Origin: JBAYSY01 sp041675885
GTDB taxonomy: Bacteria > Pseudomonadota > Alphaproteobacteria > Rhodobacterales > Rhodobacteraceae
Length of the DNA: 64,000 nucleotides
Reading direction: 5' to 3'
Assembly: GCA_041675885.1 (NCBI GenBank)
Contig: JBAYSY010000008.1
Span: forward strand, 1-64,000
The notes under the pieces are model-generated. The model saw only the letters and a program-made list of their open reading frames with translations. It was not told the DNA's origin and made no database searches. The translations under genes and the position numbers were made by a program. Positions 26,866 through 34,209 of the stretch are shown in pieces (within the stretch, counting starts at the first letter, position 1; each line of letters begins with the position of its first letter).

Positions 26866-27414
26866 CTATGCCCGTTCCGGTTCGCGCAACAGCGCCGCCA
26901 GCCGGTCGAGCACACGCGCGGTGTCCTCCGCCCCGAGGCTATCCATGTCGAGAAGCTCCATCCCCCGCAAGCCCTCGATGCACAGAAAAGCGGTCAGCGC
27001 CAGGTCGGGGTCGGCCGATTCGGCCTTGAGCCGCGCGACCAGCGACCGCTGGAACCGCCGGGCCGGATCGACGAAGCCGGGATCCTCGGCAATCGCCGCC
27101 AGCACGCCCGATCCGGTCCGGGGTCGGCAATTCTTGCGGAAGGCGTCGAGAAAGGCCAGCGCCAGCCGGTTCGGCTCGTCCCGGTAGCCGCCCTCGATCC
27201 GCTCCAGCGACTCGGCCGCCTCGGTCACGAAGACCTCGACCAGCGCCTCCATCAGCGCGGCCTTGGTGGGAAAGTTGTAAAGGAGCCCGCCCTTGGACAG
27301 CCCGGCCCGCGCCGCCACCGCATCGAGCGAGATATGCCCCGCCCCCTGCTCGCGGGCGATCTCGGTCGCGGCGCGCAGGATGCGGTCGCGCGATGTCGGG
27401 CGGGGTTTCCTCAT
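26866..27414 (-). CDS. TetR-family regulator
   Basis: Repressor with an N-terminal helix-turn-helix (DRILRAATEIAREQGAGHIS then LDAVAARAGLSKGGLLYNFP, residues 9-49) and a C-terminal ligand domain of the TetR_C type seen in efflux regulators. 182 residues. It is divergent from the RND efflux operon; a perfect 16-bp palindrome at 27,471 lies over the efflux promoter and 57 bp from its own start, so it probably represses both. The inducer is unknown. Confidence 0.9.
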   Translation of the reverse strand: MRKPRPTSRDRILRAATEIAREQGAGHISLDAVAARAGLSKGGLLYNFPTKAALMEALVEVFVTEAAESLERIEGGYRDEPNRLALAFLDAFRKNCRPRTGSGVLAAIAEDPGFVDPARRFQRSLVARLKAESADPDLALTAFLCIEGLRGMELLDMDSLGAEDTARVLDRLAALLREPERA

Positions 27415-27463
27415 CGGGATCGGGGCCTCGGAACGATTGCGGTCAGGGCAGCCCTAGCAGGGA

Positions 27464-27490
27464 TTTACATTACCGTCCAGACGGTATAGT
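27464..27490 (+). promoter_or_regulatory. Candidate promoter of the RND efflux operon
   Basis: TTTACA (27,464-27,469) and TATAGT (27,485-27,490) are 15 bp apart, slightly short, 50 bp before the efflux start codon. The TetR-type palindrome fills the spacer. Confidence 0.5.
27471..27486. promoter_or_regulatory. TetR operator palindrome TACCGTCCAGACGGTA
   Basis: Perfect inverted repeat TACCGTC-CA-GACGGTA between the divergent TetR and efflux genes. The motif resembles the ACCGnnnnGACGGT-type sites bound by AcrR/NalC-like regulators. Its place over the efflux -10 region fits repression. Confidence 0.72.
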
Positions 27491-27539
27491 GAGGCGACCG
27501 GAAACGGCCCGGAACAGCCTCGTGCACGGACGGAACAGG

Positions 27540-28673
27540 ATGATCAAACGGCTTGTCATCGCGATACTCGCGGTCGGGGCGATCGGCGTGGCAATCGTCG
27601 GTTTCAACCTGTTCCGCGACCAGGCGATCGAGGATTTCTTCGCCACAAGGGTGATCCCGCCTGCCCCGGTCGTGTCCGAAGTGGCCCGGACCGGCAGCTG
27701 GACGCCGGTGATCGAGGCCATCGGCACCGTTCTTGCCGCGCGGGGCATCGACCTTGCGGTCGAGGGCACCGGGGTGGTGCGGGCGGTCATGTTCGCCCCG
27801 AACGAGGTGGTCGCCGAAGGCGCGCTTCTGGTGCGGATCGACGATTCCATCGAACGCGCCGATCTGGAGGCCGCATGGGCCAACGTGCGGGTTGCCGAAC
27901 AGGCGCTCGACCGGATCCAGACGCTGGGCGCGCGGGGCATCACGCCCGCCGCCAGTGTCGAGGAGACGCAGGCCGCCGCCGAATCCGCCCGCGCCCAGAT
28001 CGAGCGGCTGAACGCGATCCTGAACCAGAAGGCGCTGCACGCGCCCTTCGGCGGCACCATCGGCATCCCGCGGATCGAGGCCGGACAGTTCGTCACCCCC
28101 GGCACCCTTGTCGCGACCTTGCAGGATCTCGACACGCTGGAGGTCGATTTCTCGGTGCCCGAGCAGGCACGGCCGCAGCTTGCCATCGGTCAGCGCGTGG
28201 TGCTGGCGGGCGAGGACGGCCGCGAGCTGGCCGAGGGCCGCATCTCGGGGATCGAGCCGCGCATCGACCCGCGCACCCGTCTTGTGCATGTCCGCGCCCG
28301 GATCGAGACCCATGACGGCAGTCTCAGCCCCGGCCAGTTCGTGCGGCTGCGGGTGGTCCTGCCCGGGGAGGAAGGCGCCATCGTCCTGCCGCAGACCAGC
28401 CTCGTCAGCAGCCTTTACGGCGATTACGCCTTTGTCGTGCGCGAGAACCCGGAGGGCGAAGGGCTGATCGCCGTGCAGGTCTTCGTCACGGCGGGCCGCC
28501 GCGCCGGGCCGATGGTCGAGATCGTCGCCGGCATCGAGCCGGGCGACCGGGTGGTGACCGTCGGCCAGAACCGGCTGCGCAACGGAATGCCGGTGACGCC
28601 GAGCGGCGCCGATGCCGCCGCCCCCGGCGCCGGAACCTCCGAAACCGGAGCCGCCGCAGGGGACGCGCAATGA
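27540..28673 (+). CDS. RND efflux periplasmic adaptor (membrane fusion protein)
   Basis: Adaptor of a tripartite efflux pump, 377 residues. An N-terminal membrane anchor (KRLVIAILAVGAIGVAIVGF) is followed by a lipoyl half-motif (GVVRAVMFAPNEVVAEGALLVRID), a coiled-coil hairpin (about 100-160) with QKALHAPFGGTIG closing the lipoyl domain, a beta-barrel and a membrane-proximal domain. The ATG at 27,540 follows GGAACAGG. It overlaps the pump gene by ATGA. The C-terminal 25 residues are Ala/Gly-rich and probably disordered. Confidence 0.92.
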   Translation: MIKRLVIAILAVGAIGVAIVGFNLFRDQAIEDFFATRVIPPAPVVSEVARTGSWTPVIEAIGTVLAARGIDLAVEGTGVVRAVMFAPNEVVAEGALLVRIDDSIERADLEAAWANVRVAEQALDRIQTLGARGITPAASVEETQAAAESARAQIERLNAILNQKALHAPFGGTIGIPRIEAGQFVTPGTLVATLQDLDTLEVDFSVPEQARPQLAIGQRVVLAGEDGRELAEGRISGIEPRIDPRTRLVHVRARIETHDGSLSPGQFVRLRVVLPGEEGAIVLPQTSLVSSLYGDYAFVVRENPEGEGLIAVQVFVTAGRRAGPMVEIVAGIEPGDRVVTVGQNRLRNGMPVTPSGADAAAPGAGTSETGAAAGDAQ

Positions 28674-31600
28674 GGAACCTGCCCGAGCTGTTCACCCGGC
28701 GGCCGGTGCTTTCGACCGTCTTCGGCGCGCTGATCTTGCTGGTGGGCATCTTCGGGCTGCTCAACCTTCAGGTCCGCCAGTATCCCGAGGTCGAGGAAAC
28801 GGTGGTCACCATCACCACCGTCTATCCGGGCGCCAGCGCGGAACTGATCCAGGGCTTCATCACCGCGCCCATCGCCGCCTCGGTCTCGACGACCGAGAAC
28901 GTCGATTACGTCACCTCGGCCAGCCGCCCCTCGGTCGGCACGGTGACGGTGCAGATGCAACTGGGGGCCGACCCGGACATCGCCCTGACCGAGGTCATGT
29001 CCAAGGTGCAGGAGGTGCGCTCGCGCCTGCCTGCCGACGCGGAAGACCCGGTGATCGTCAAGGGCACCGGGATGCAGTTCGCCATCATGTATCTGGCATT
29101 CCAGAGCGACCGGATGACCCCCGAACAGGTCACCGAATATCTGGAACGGGTGATCCGGCCGCGCATGTCCACCATCGACGGTGTGGCCGAGGTGCAGGTT
29201 CTGGGCGCGGCGAACTACGCGATGCGCATCTGGATCGACCCGGTGCAGCTTGCCGCCCGCGGCGTGACCGCGAACGATCTGATGCAGGCGATCGGCGCCT
29301 CGAACTTTCTTTCGGCGCCGGGCAGCACCCGCAACGACGACGTGACCTATTCGATCACGCTCGAATCCACCCTGCACACGCCCGAAGCCTTCGGGGCGCT
29401 GCCGCTTCTGTCCGACGGCGACGAGGTGGTGCGGCTGCGCGACGTGGCGCAGATCGAGCTTGCGGCCGAGAACACCGATACGGTGGTGCGGTTCGACGGC
29501 CGCCCGGGGACTTTCCTCGGGGTGTTCCCTTCGCCCTCCGCCAACCCGCTGGACACGGCGGCGGCGGTGCTGGAGGAACTGCCCGCGATCCGGTCCAGCC
29601 TGCCCGAGGGGATGACCGTCACGCTGGTCTTCGATTCGACCGAGGCGATCTCGGCCTCGATCCAGGAGGTGTTCATCACCATCGCCCAGGCCATCGTGAT
29701 CGTGATCCTGGTGATCCTGCTGTTCCTCGGCTCGCTGCGGTCGGTGCTGATGCCGGTGCTGACCATTCCGCTGTCGCTGGTGGGGATCTGTTTCTTCATC
29801 TGGGCGATGGGCTATTCGATCAACCTGATGACGCTGCTGGCGCTGGTGCTGGCCATCGGGATCGTGGTCGATGACGCCATCGTCGTGGTCGAGAACGTGC
29901 AGCGCAATGTCTCGGACGGGGTGCATCCGCTGCGTGCCGCCATCGACGGGATGCAGGAACTGTGGGTGGCGCTGATCGCCACCACGGTCGCCATCGTCGC
30001 GGTGCTGGTGCCGATCGGCCTGACCGGCGGGCTCACCGGCTCCCTGTTCCGCGAATTCGCCTTCACCCTGGCGGGGGCGGTGGTGATCTCGACGCTGGTG
30101 GCGCTGACCATCACGCCGATGATGGCGGCGCGGATGTTGAAAGGCGGCGATCCAGGGCGGTTTCAGGCCGTCGTGGACCGTGTGTTCGAGGGCATGTCCG
30201 GCTGGTATGAACGCCGGGTGCGCGGCTCGCTCGCGGTCTGGCCGGTGACGATGTTCGTCTATGTGGTGCTGATCGCGCTTACCGGGTTCATGTTCCTCAA
30301 GACCCCGGGCGAACTGGCCCCCGAGGAAGACGCGGGCGCACTCTTTTCGCTCGTGACCGCACCGCGCTATGCGACCAGCGACTATACCGCGCGCTACACC
30401 GCCGAGCTTGGCGCGCGCACCGCCGATATCCCCGAGGTGTCGGCCCATTTTTCCGTCACCGGCTTCGGCGGCGGCAATACCGGCTTTGCCATCTGGGGGC
30501 TGGAGGACTGGGCCGACCGTGACCGCAGCCAGGCCGAGGTGCAGCAGGATATCCAGGCCCGGCTTTCGGCCCTCGACGGGGTGGAGGCGCTGGTCTTCGC
30601 CCCGCCGTCGCTGCCGGGCGCGGGCGGGGGGCTGCCGATCTCGATGGTGCTGCAATCCACCGGAGACCCGTCGCAGGTCTATGAAATGGCCGAGGAAATC
30701 CGCACGAGCGCCGAGGCCACCGGCCGCTTCATCGTGGTGCAGAACTCCATGTCCTACGACAGTCCGCAGGTGACGGTGACCATCGACCGCGACCGGGCCG
30801 CCGCGCTGAACGTGCCGGTGCGCGACATCGGGGCCACGCTGTCGATCCTGGTCGGCACCGGCGCGGCGGGGCAGTTCGACCGCGACTCGCGCAGCTATGA
30901 CGTGATCCCGCAGGTGCCGCAGGACTACCGCGACAACCCCGAGCGGCTGGGCGAATTCTTCATCCGTTCGGTCACCGGCGACATGATCCCGCTTTCCTCG
31001 GTGATCTCGGTTTCGACCGATGCCGCCCCGGCGGCCATCGAGCAGTTCGACCAGCTCAACTCCGCCACCATCTCGGCGCTGCCGATGCCCGGCGTGACCA
31101 CGGGCGAGGGGATGCAGATCATCGCCGACATCGCCCGGGCCGACATGCCGGACGGGTTCTTCCTCGACTATTCCGGCCAGTCGCGGCTGGAGATCGAGCA
31201 GGGGAACGCCATGCTGATCGCCTTCGGCGCGGCGGTGCTGGTGATCTATCTGGTGCTGGCGGCGCAGTTCGAAAGTTTCCGCGATCCGTTCATCGTGCTG
31301 ATGTCGGTGCCCTTGTCGATCTTCGGGGCAATCCTGCCCTTGAATCTCGGGCTCGGGACGCTGAACATCTACACCCAGATCGGGCTGATCACGCTGATCG
31401 GCATCATGGCCAAGCACGGCATCCTGCTGGTCGAGTTCGCCAACCAGCGCCGGGACGAGGGCTATTCGATCCACGACGCCATCGTGCGCTCGGCCCGGAT
31501 CCGGCTGCGGCCGATCCTGATGACCTCGCTGTCGATGGTCTTCGCCATGGTGCCCCTGCTGATCGCCGACGGGGCGGGCGGTGCGGCGCGGCAGGCCATC

Positions 31601-31729
31601 GGTCTGGTGACCTTCTGGGGGCTGCTGATCGGCACCTTCTTCACCCTGTTCGTGGTGCCGATGTTCTACATCCTGCTGGCCGCGCCGGAACGGACCTCGC
31701 CCGACGCCGATCCGGTCCCGGCGGAGTAG
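28670..31729 (+). CDS. RND efflux pump inner-membrane transporter
   Basis: Proton-driven multidrug exporter of the AcrB/MexB superfamily, 1,019 residues with two large periplasmic loops and twelve predicted membrane helices. The proton-relay aspartates are Asp401-Asp402 in GIVVDDAIVVVENV. The second-half helix segment GIMAKHGILLVEFANQRR is typical of the MexF-like/heavy branch. No outer-membrane channel gene follows, so a TolC-type protein from elsewhere is needed. It is co-translated with the adaptor and presumably controlled by the divergent TetR protein. Confidence 0.94.
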   Translation: MRNLPELFTRRPVLSTVFGALILLVGIFGLLNLQVRQYPEVEETVVTITTVYPGASAELIQGFITAPIAASVSTTENVDYVTSASRPSVGTVTVQMQLGADPDIALTEVMSKVQEVRSRLPADAEDPVIVKGTGMQFAIMYLAFQSDRMTPEQVTEYLERVIRPRMSTIDGVAEVQVLGAANYAMRIWIDPVQLAARGVTANDLMQAIGASNFLSAPGSTRNDDVTYSITLESTLHTPEAFGALPLLSDGDEVVRLRDVAQIELAAENTDTVVRFDGRPGTFLGVFPSPSANPLDTAAAVLEELPAIRSSLPEGMTVTLVFDSTEAISASIQEVFITIAQAIVIVILVILLFLGSLRSVLMPVLTIPLSLVGICFFIWAMGYSINLMTLLALVLAIGIVVDDAIVVVENVQRNVSDGVHPLRAAIDGMQELWVALIATTVAIVAVLVPIGLTGGLTGSLFREFAFTLAGAVVISTLVALTITPMMAARMLKGGDPGRFQAVVDRVFEGMSGWYERRVRGSLAVWPVTMFVYVVLIALTGFMFLKTPGELAPEEDAGALFSLVTAPRYATSDYTARYTAELGARTADIPEVSAHFSVTGFGGGNTGFAIWGLEDWADRDRSQAEVQQDIQARLSALDGVEALVFAPPSLPGAGGGLPISMVLQSTGDPSQVYEMAEEIRTSAEATGRFIVVQNSMSYDSPQVTVTIDRDRAAALNVPVRDIGATLSILVGTGAAGQFDRDSRSYDVIPQVPQDYRDNPERLGEFFIRSVTGDMIPLSSVISVSTDAAPAAIEQFDQLNSATISALPMPGVTTGEGMQIIADIARADMPDGFFLDYSGQSRLEIEQGNAMLIAFGAAVLVIYLVLAAQFESFRDPFIVLMSVPLSIFGAILPLNLGLGTLNIYTQIGLITLIGIMAKHGILLVEFANQRRDEGYSIHDAIVRSARIRLRPILMTSLSMVFAMVPLLIADGAGGAARQAIGLVTFWGLLIGTFFTLFVVPMFYILLAAPERTSPDADPVPAE

Positions 31730-31739
31730 GGGCGGGGAT

Positions 31740-31813
31740 GGTGCGCTGAAGCGCACCCTACGGGGCGCACCCGGCCGGTCATGGCCTTGCCGTAGGGTGC
31801 GCTTCAGCGCACC
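31740..31813. repeat. Paired 24-bp inverted repeats (GGTGCGCTGAAGCGCACC type)
   Basis: Arms 31,740-31,763 and 31,790-31,813 are perfect inverted copies of a 24-bp unit that starts GGTGCGCTGAAGCGCACC and ends CTACGG. Each arm is itself a hairpin (GGTGCGCT/AGCGCACC). A third, single copy is at 56,907-56,930. This behaves like a REP/BIME-style intergenic repeat. Confidence 0.85.
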
Positions 31814-31923
31814 GCCCCCGGGGCAGGAAGGCATTACCAGAAAGTTAACGTTTCCGAGCGGTTAACCGGAATTTCCGGATTTTCGCGGCAGGATTCCTTT
31901 GGAATCAACCGCCTGACCGGAAA

Positions 31924-31943
31924 ATGTTTCGCGCGCGAAACAT
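31924..31943. repeat. Perfect 20-bp palindrome ATGTTTCGCGCGCGAAACAT
   Basis: A fully self-complementary 20-mer in a convergent gap. The TGTTTC/GAAACA half sites equal those of the ParB site parS, but the centre has six bases (GCGCGC) where parS has four, so it is parS-like at best. Confidence 0.7.
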
Positions 31944-32021
31944 CCCCTGCCCAACCCGCTGAAATCATGTCGGTTTTGCCGGAAACTTCCGGAAATCCGC
32001 AGATCCTGCCCCACGCAAGGG

Positions 32022-32037
32022 CGGGCAATATTGCCCG
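32022..32037. repeat. Hairpin repeat CGGGCAATATTGCCCG
   Basis: Perfect 16-bp palindrome 16 bp after the stop codon of the minus-strand gamma-glutamyltransferase gene. The same core occurs at 62,900-62,919, with looser relatives at 56,871 and 57,125. Confidence 0.6.
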
Positions 32038-32052
32038 TCACCCGGCCCCGCC

Positions 32053-33780
32053 TCAATCCCCCGACGCCAGCCCCTCGCGCCGCATGTCGGCCGCGCCCAC
32101 CATCCCCTCCGGGCCGATCAGGATCACATGCAGCCCCGAGTTCAGGTCGGCCCGCTCGACCTCATGGCCAAGCGCGGCCAGCCCCAGGGCCAGCGCATCG
32201 CCCGCCGCGCCCTGTTCCACCCGGACCGGGCCGCCCAGGGTTGCCACATGCGGCAGGTCGATGGCCTCCTGCGGGTCCATTCCCCAGTCGAGGGTCGCGA
32301 TCAGCGAAAGCGCCACATAGGGGATGATGTTCGCCCCGCCCGGGCTGCCGGTCAGCAGCACCGGCCGGCCGTCCCGCAGAACCGCCGTCGGCGCCATCGA
32401 GGACCGCGGCCGCTTGCCGCCCTCGACCCGGTTCGCGACCGGCCGCCCCTCGACCTCGGGGCGGAAGGCGAAATCGGTCAACTCGTTGTTCAGCAGAAAG
32501 CCGCCCGTCATCACCCGGTTGCCGAAGCCGCTTTCGATGGTGCTGGTGACCGAGGCCATGCTGCCGTCGCGATCCACGATCACGAAATGGGTGGTGCCCG
32601 CGCGGGGGCGCCCGTGATCGGGGGCAAGCGGCCGGGTCTCGTCCCAGGGCGGCGTGCCGGGCGGCGCGGTCTCCATCACCGTCCCGGGGTCGATCAGCGC
32701 GGCGCGTTCCGCCAGATAGTCGCGGTCCAGAAGCCCCCGGGGCATCTCGACGAAATCGCTGTCGGCCATGTAGAGGTTGCGGTCGGCGAAGGCCAGCCGC
32801 CCCGCCTCGGCGACCAGATGCCGCGCCATGACGCCTTCGCCCATCGCCGGCAGGTCGAACGTCTCCAGCATCCCCAGCATCTGCCCGACGGTCAGTCCGC
32901 CCGAACTCGGCGGCCCCATGCCGCAGACCTCATCCCCGCGATAGTCGATGCACACCGGCGGGCGCTCGATCACCCGATAGGCGGCGAAATCCTCCAGCGT
33001 GAGCAGGCCGGGGTTCTCATCCGTCCGCAGCGCCGCGATGATATCGCGGGCGATCCGGCCGGTGTAGAACGGGGCCGCGCGCTGTTCGGCCATCAGCCGC
33101 AGGCTGCGGGCATAGGCCGGGTTCGTCAGCGGATCACCCTCGGCCAGTGGTGCGCCGCCGGGCAGGAAATACGCGCGCGTGGCGGGAAAACGGTCAAGCC
33201 CCTCGGCGGCGGCGATGGCCCCGGCCAGCCGTTGCGAGACCGGAAAGCCGCTCTCGGCCAGACCGATTGCCGGGCGGAACAGGCTGGCCCATGGCAGGCG
33301 GCCGTGGTGGCGGTGCAGCACGTCGAGCAGCATCGGCGTGCCCGGCACCCCGGCCGAACGCCCGCCGATCACCGCCTGCCAGAACGGAAGCGGCCCGCCC
33401 CCGGCATCCAGCCAGTAGGCGCCGTCCGCCGCCGCCGGGGCGGTCTCGCGCGCGTCGAACGTGGTCAACTCCCCCAGCGCCGCATCCCAGTAAAGCGCGA
33501 AGGCCCCGCCGCCGAGGCCCGAACTTTGCGGTTCCACCAGCCCCAGCACAAGCTGCACGGCGATGGCCGCATCGGCGGCCGACCCGCCCGCCGCCAGCAC
33601 CTCATGCCCGGCCTGCGTGGCCAGCGGATGGGCGCTGACCACCATGAATTCCTGCGCCGCGACCGAACGGCGCCCGGTCAGCGCGGTCGTGTCCTCGGGT
33701 TGCAGGGGCCGGGCGGTATCGGCCACGGCGGGCCCCGCGAACAGCAGGATGCAAAGGCAAAGGCGGGCAAGGGTGTGCAT
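32053..33780 (-). CDS. ggt: Gamma-glutamyltransferase, secreted
   Basis: Hydrolysis or transfer of the gamma-glutamyl group of glutathione and related peptides, in the periplasm. The 575-residue precursor has a signal peptide (ARLCLCILLFAGPAVA, cut near residue 21). It is a self-processing Ntn-hydrolase: the nucleophile after cleavage is Thr396 in GTTHFVIVD. ETAPAAA with the preceding DAR supplies the substrate-carboxylate arginine, and GSPGGANI matches the GSPGG oxyanion loop. Length is normal. A second, cytoplasmic-looking paralogue lies upstream at 34,210. The ATG at 33,780 follows GGAGAAGACC. Confidence 0.92.
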   Translation of the reverse strand: MHTLARLCLCILLFAGPAVADTARPLQPEDTTALTGRRSVAAQEFMVVSAHPLATQAGHEVLAAGGSAADAAIAVQLVLGLVEPQSSGLGGGAFALYWDAALGELTTFDARETAPAAADGAYWLDAGGGPLPFWQAVIGGRSAGVPGTPMLLDVLHRHHGRLPWASLFRPAIGLAESGFPVSQRLAGAIAAAEGLDRFPATRAYFLPGGAPLAEGDPLTNPAYARSLRLMAEQRAAPFYTGRIARDIIAALRTDENPGLLTLEDFAAYRVIERPPVCIDYRGDEVCGMGPPSSGGLTVGQMLGMLETFDLPAMGEGVMARHLVAEAGRLAFADRNLYMADSDFVEMPRGLLDRDYLAERAALIDPGTVMETAPPGTPPWDETRPLAPDHGRPRAGTTHFVIVDRDGSMASVTSTIESGFGNRVMTGGFLLNNELTDFAFRPEVEGRPVANRVEGGKRPRSSMAPTAVLRDGRPVLLTGSPGGANIIPYVALSLIATLDWGMDPQEAIDLPHVATLGGPVRVEQGAAGDALALGLAALGHEVERADLNSGLHVILIGPEGMVGAADMRREGLASGD

Positions 33781-34209
33781 GGTCTTCTCCGGGCCGGGGC
33801 CGGGCCATTCTGGCCCCTCGCGCCCGCCCGCGCAAATCCCCCGCCGCGCGTCCGGCGGAGCCTTGCCGCCCCGCAGATCGGCATGGCCGAGGTCGCCCGC
33901 CAGTTGCGACGGCACTTCGAGGATTTCCCGCGCCGCCGCCCGCGCGAAATGCCGCGAGAGCGGGCTGGTGTTGCAGGTGCTGGAGCCGCATCTGAACGGG
34001 CAGGGCGGCGATGCGGGCGGTCTGTTCGGGGCCGGTTCAGGCTGCCCGCGCCGAACTCGATCCGCACGGGATTCCAATGGGTCCAGATCATGCCGAAACT
34101 CCCTTTTGCGCGCGGCCAGGGATCGGGCCGTTCATTTGCAAACGGGAATCAGGGGCCATGCACGATTCATCGTGCCGCATGGACATGTGCGAGGCCGAGG
34201 GGATGCCCG
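33781..34209. pseudogene. Intergenic rearrangement scar with a gamma-glutamyltransferase fragment
   Basis: 429 bp without an intact gene between the two gamma-glutamyltransferase genes. On the plus strand the segment about 33,960-34,005 reads GLVLQVLEPHLNG, identical to residues of the downstream paralogue, which is encoded on the minus strand at 35,823-35,862. The shared 40 bp are a perfect inverted repeat. The rest has no recognisable coding; a GCACGATTCATCGTGC hairpin at about 34,157 lies after the minus-strand gene's stop. Confidence 0.65.

Larger units (their letters stand above)
31730..32052. other. Convergent intergenic region rich in palindromes
   Basis: 323 bp without a gene, between the ends of the efflux gene and the first gamma-glutamyltransferase gene. 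It contains a double 24-bp hairpin pair (31,740-31,813), then an AT-richer tract with GGTTAACC-like and CCGGAATTTCCGG palindromes, a perfect 20-bp palindrome (31,924-31,943) and a GGGCAATATTGCCC hairpin (32,022-32,037). It probably serves as a bidirectional terminator zone. Confidence 0.6.

Noticed and set aside
28424..31834. A minus-strand open frame of about 1,140 codons across the RND pump gene
   Set aside because: Arg/His/Gln/Asp-rich antisense translation with no recognisable domain; the plus-strand RND protein is certain.
31924..31943. True parS site
   Set aside because: The half sites match but the centre is two bases too long, and there are no parAB genes nearby; kept only as a parS-like palindrome.
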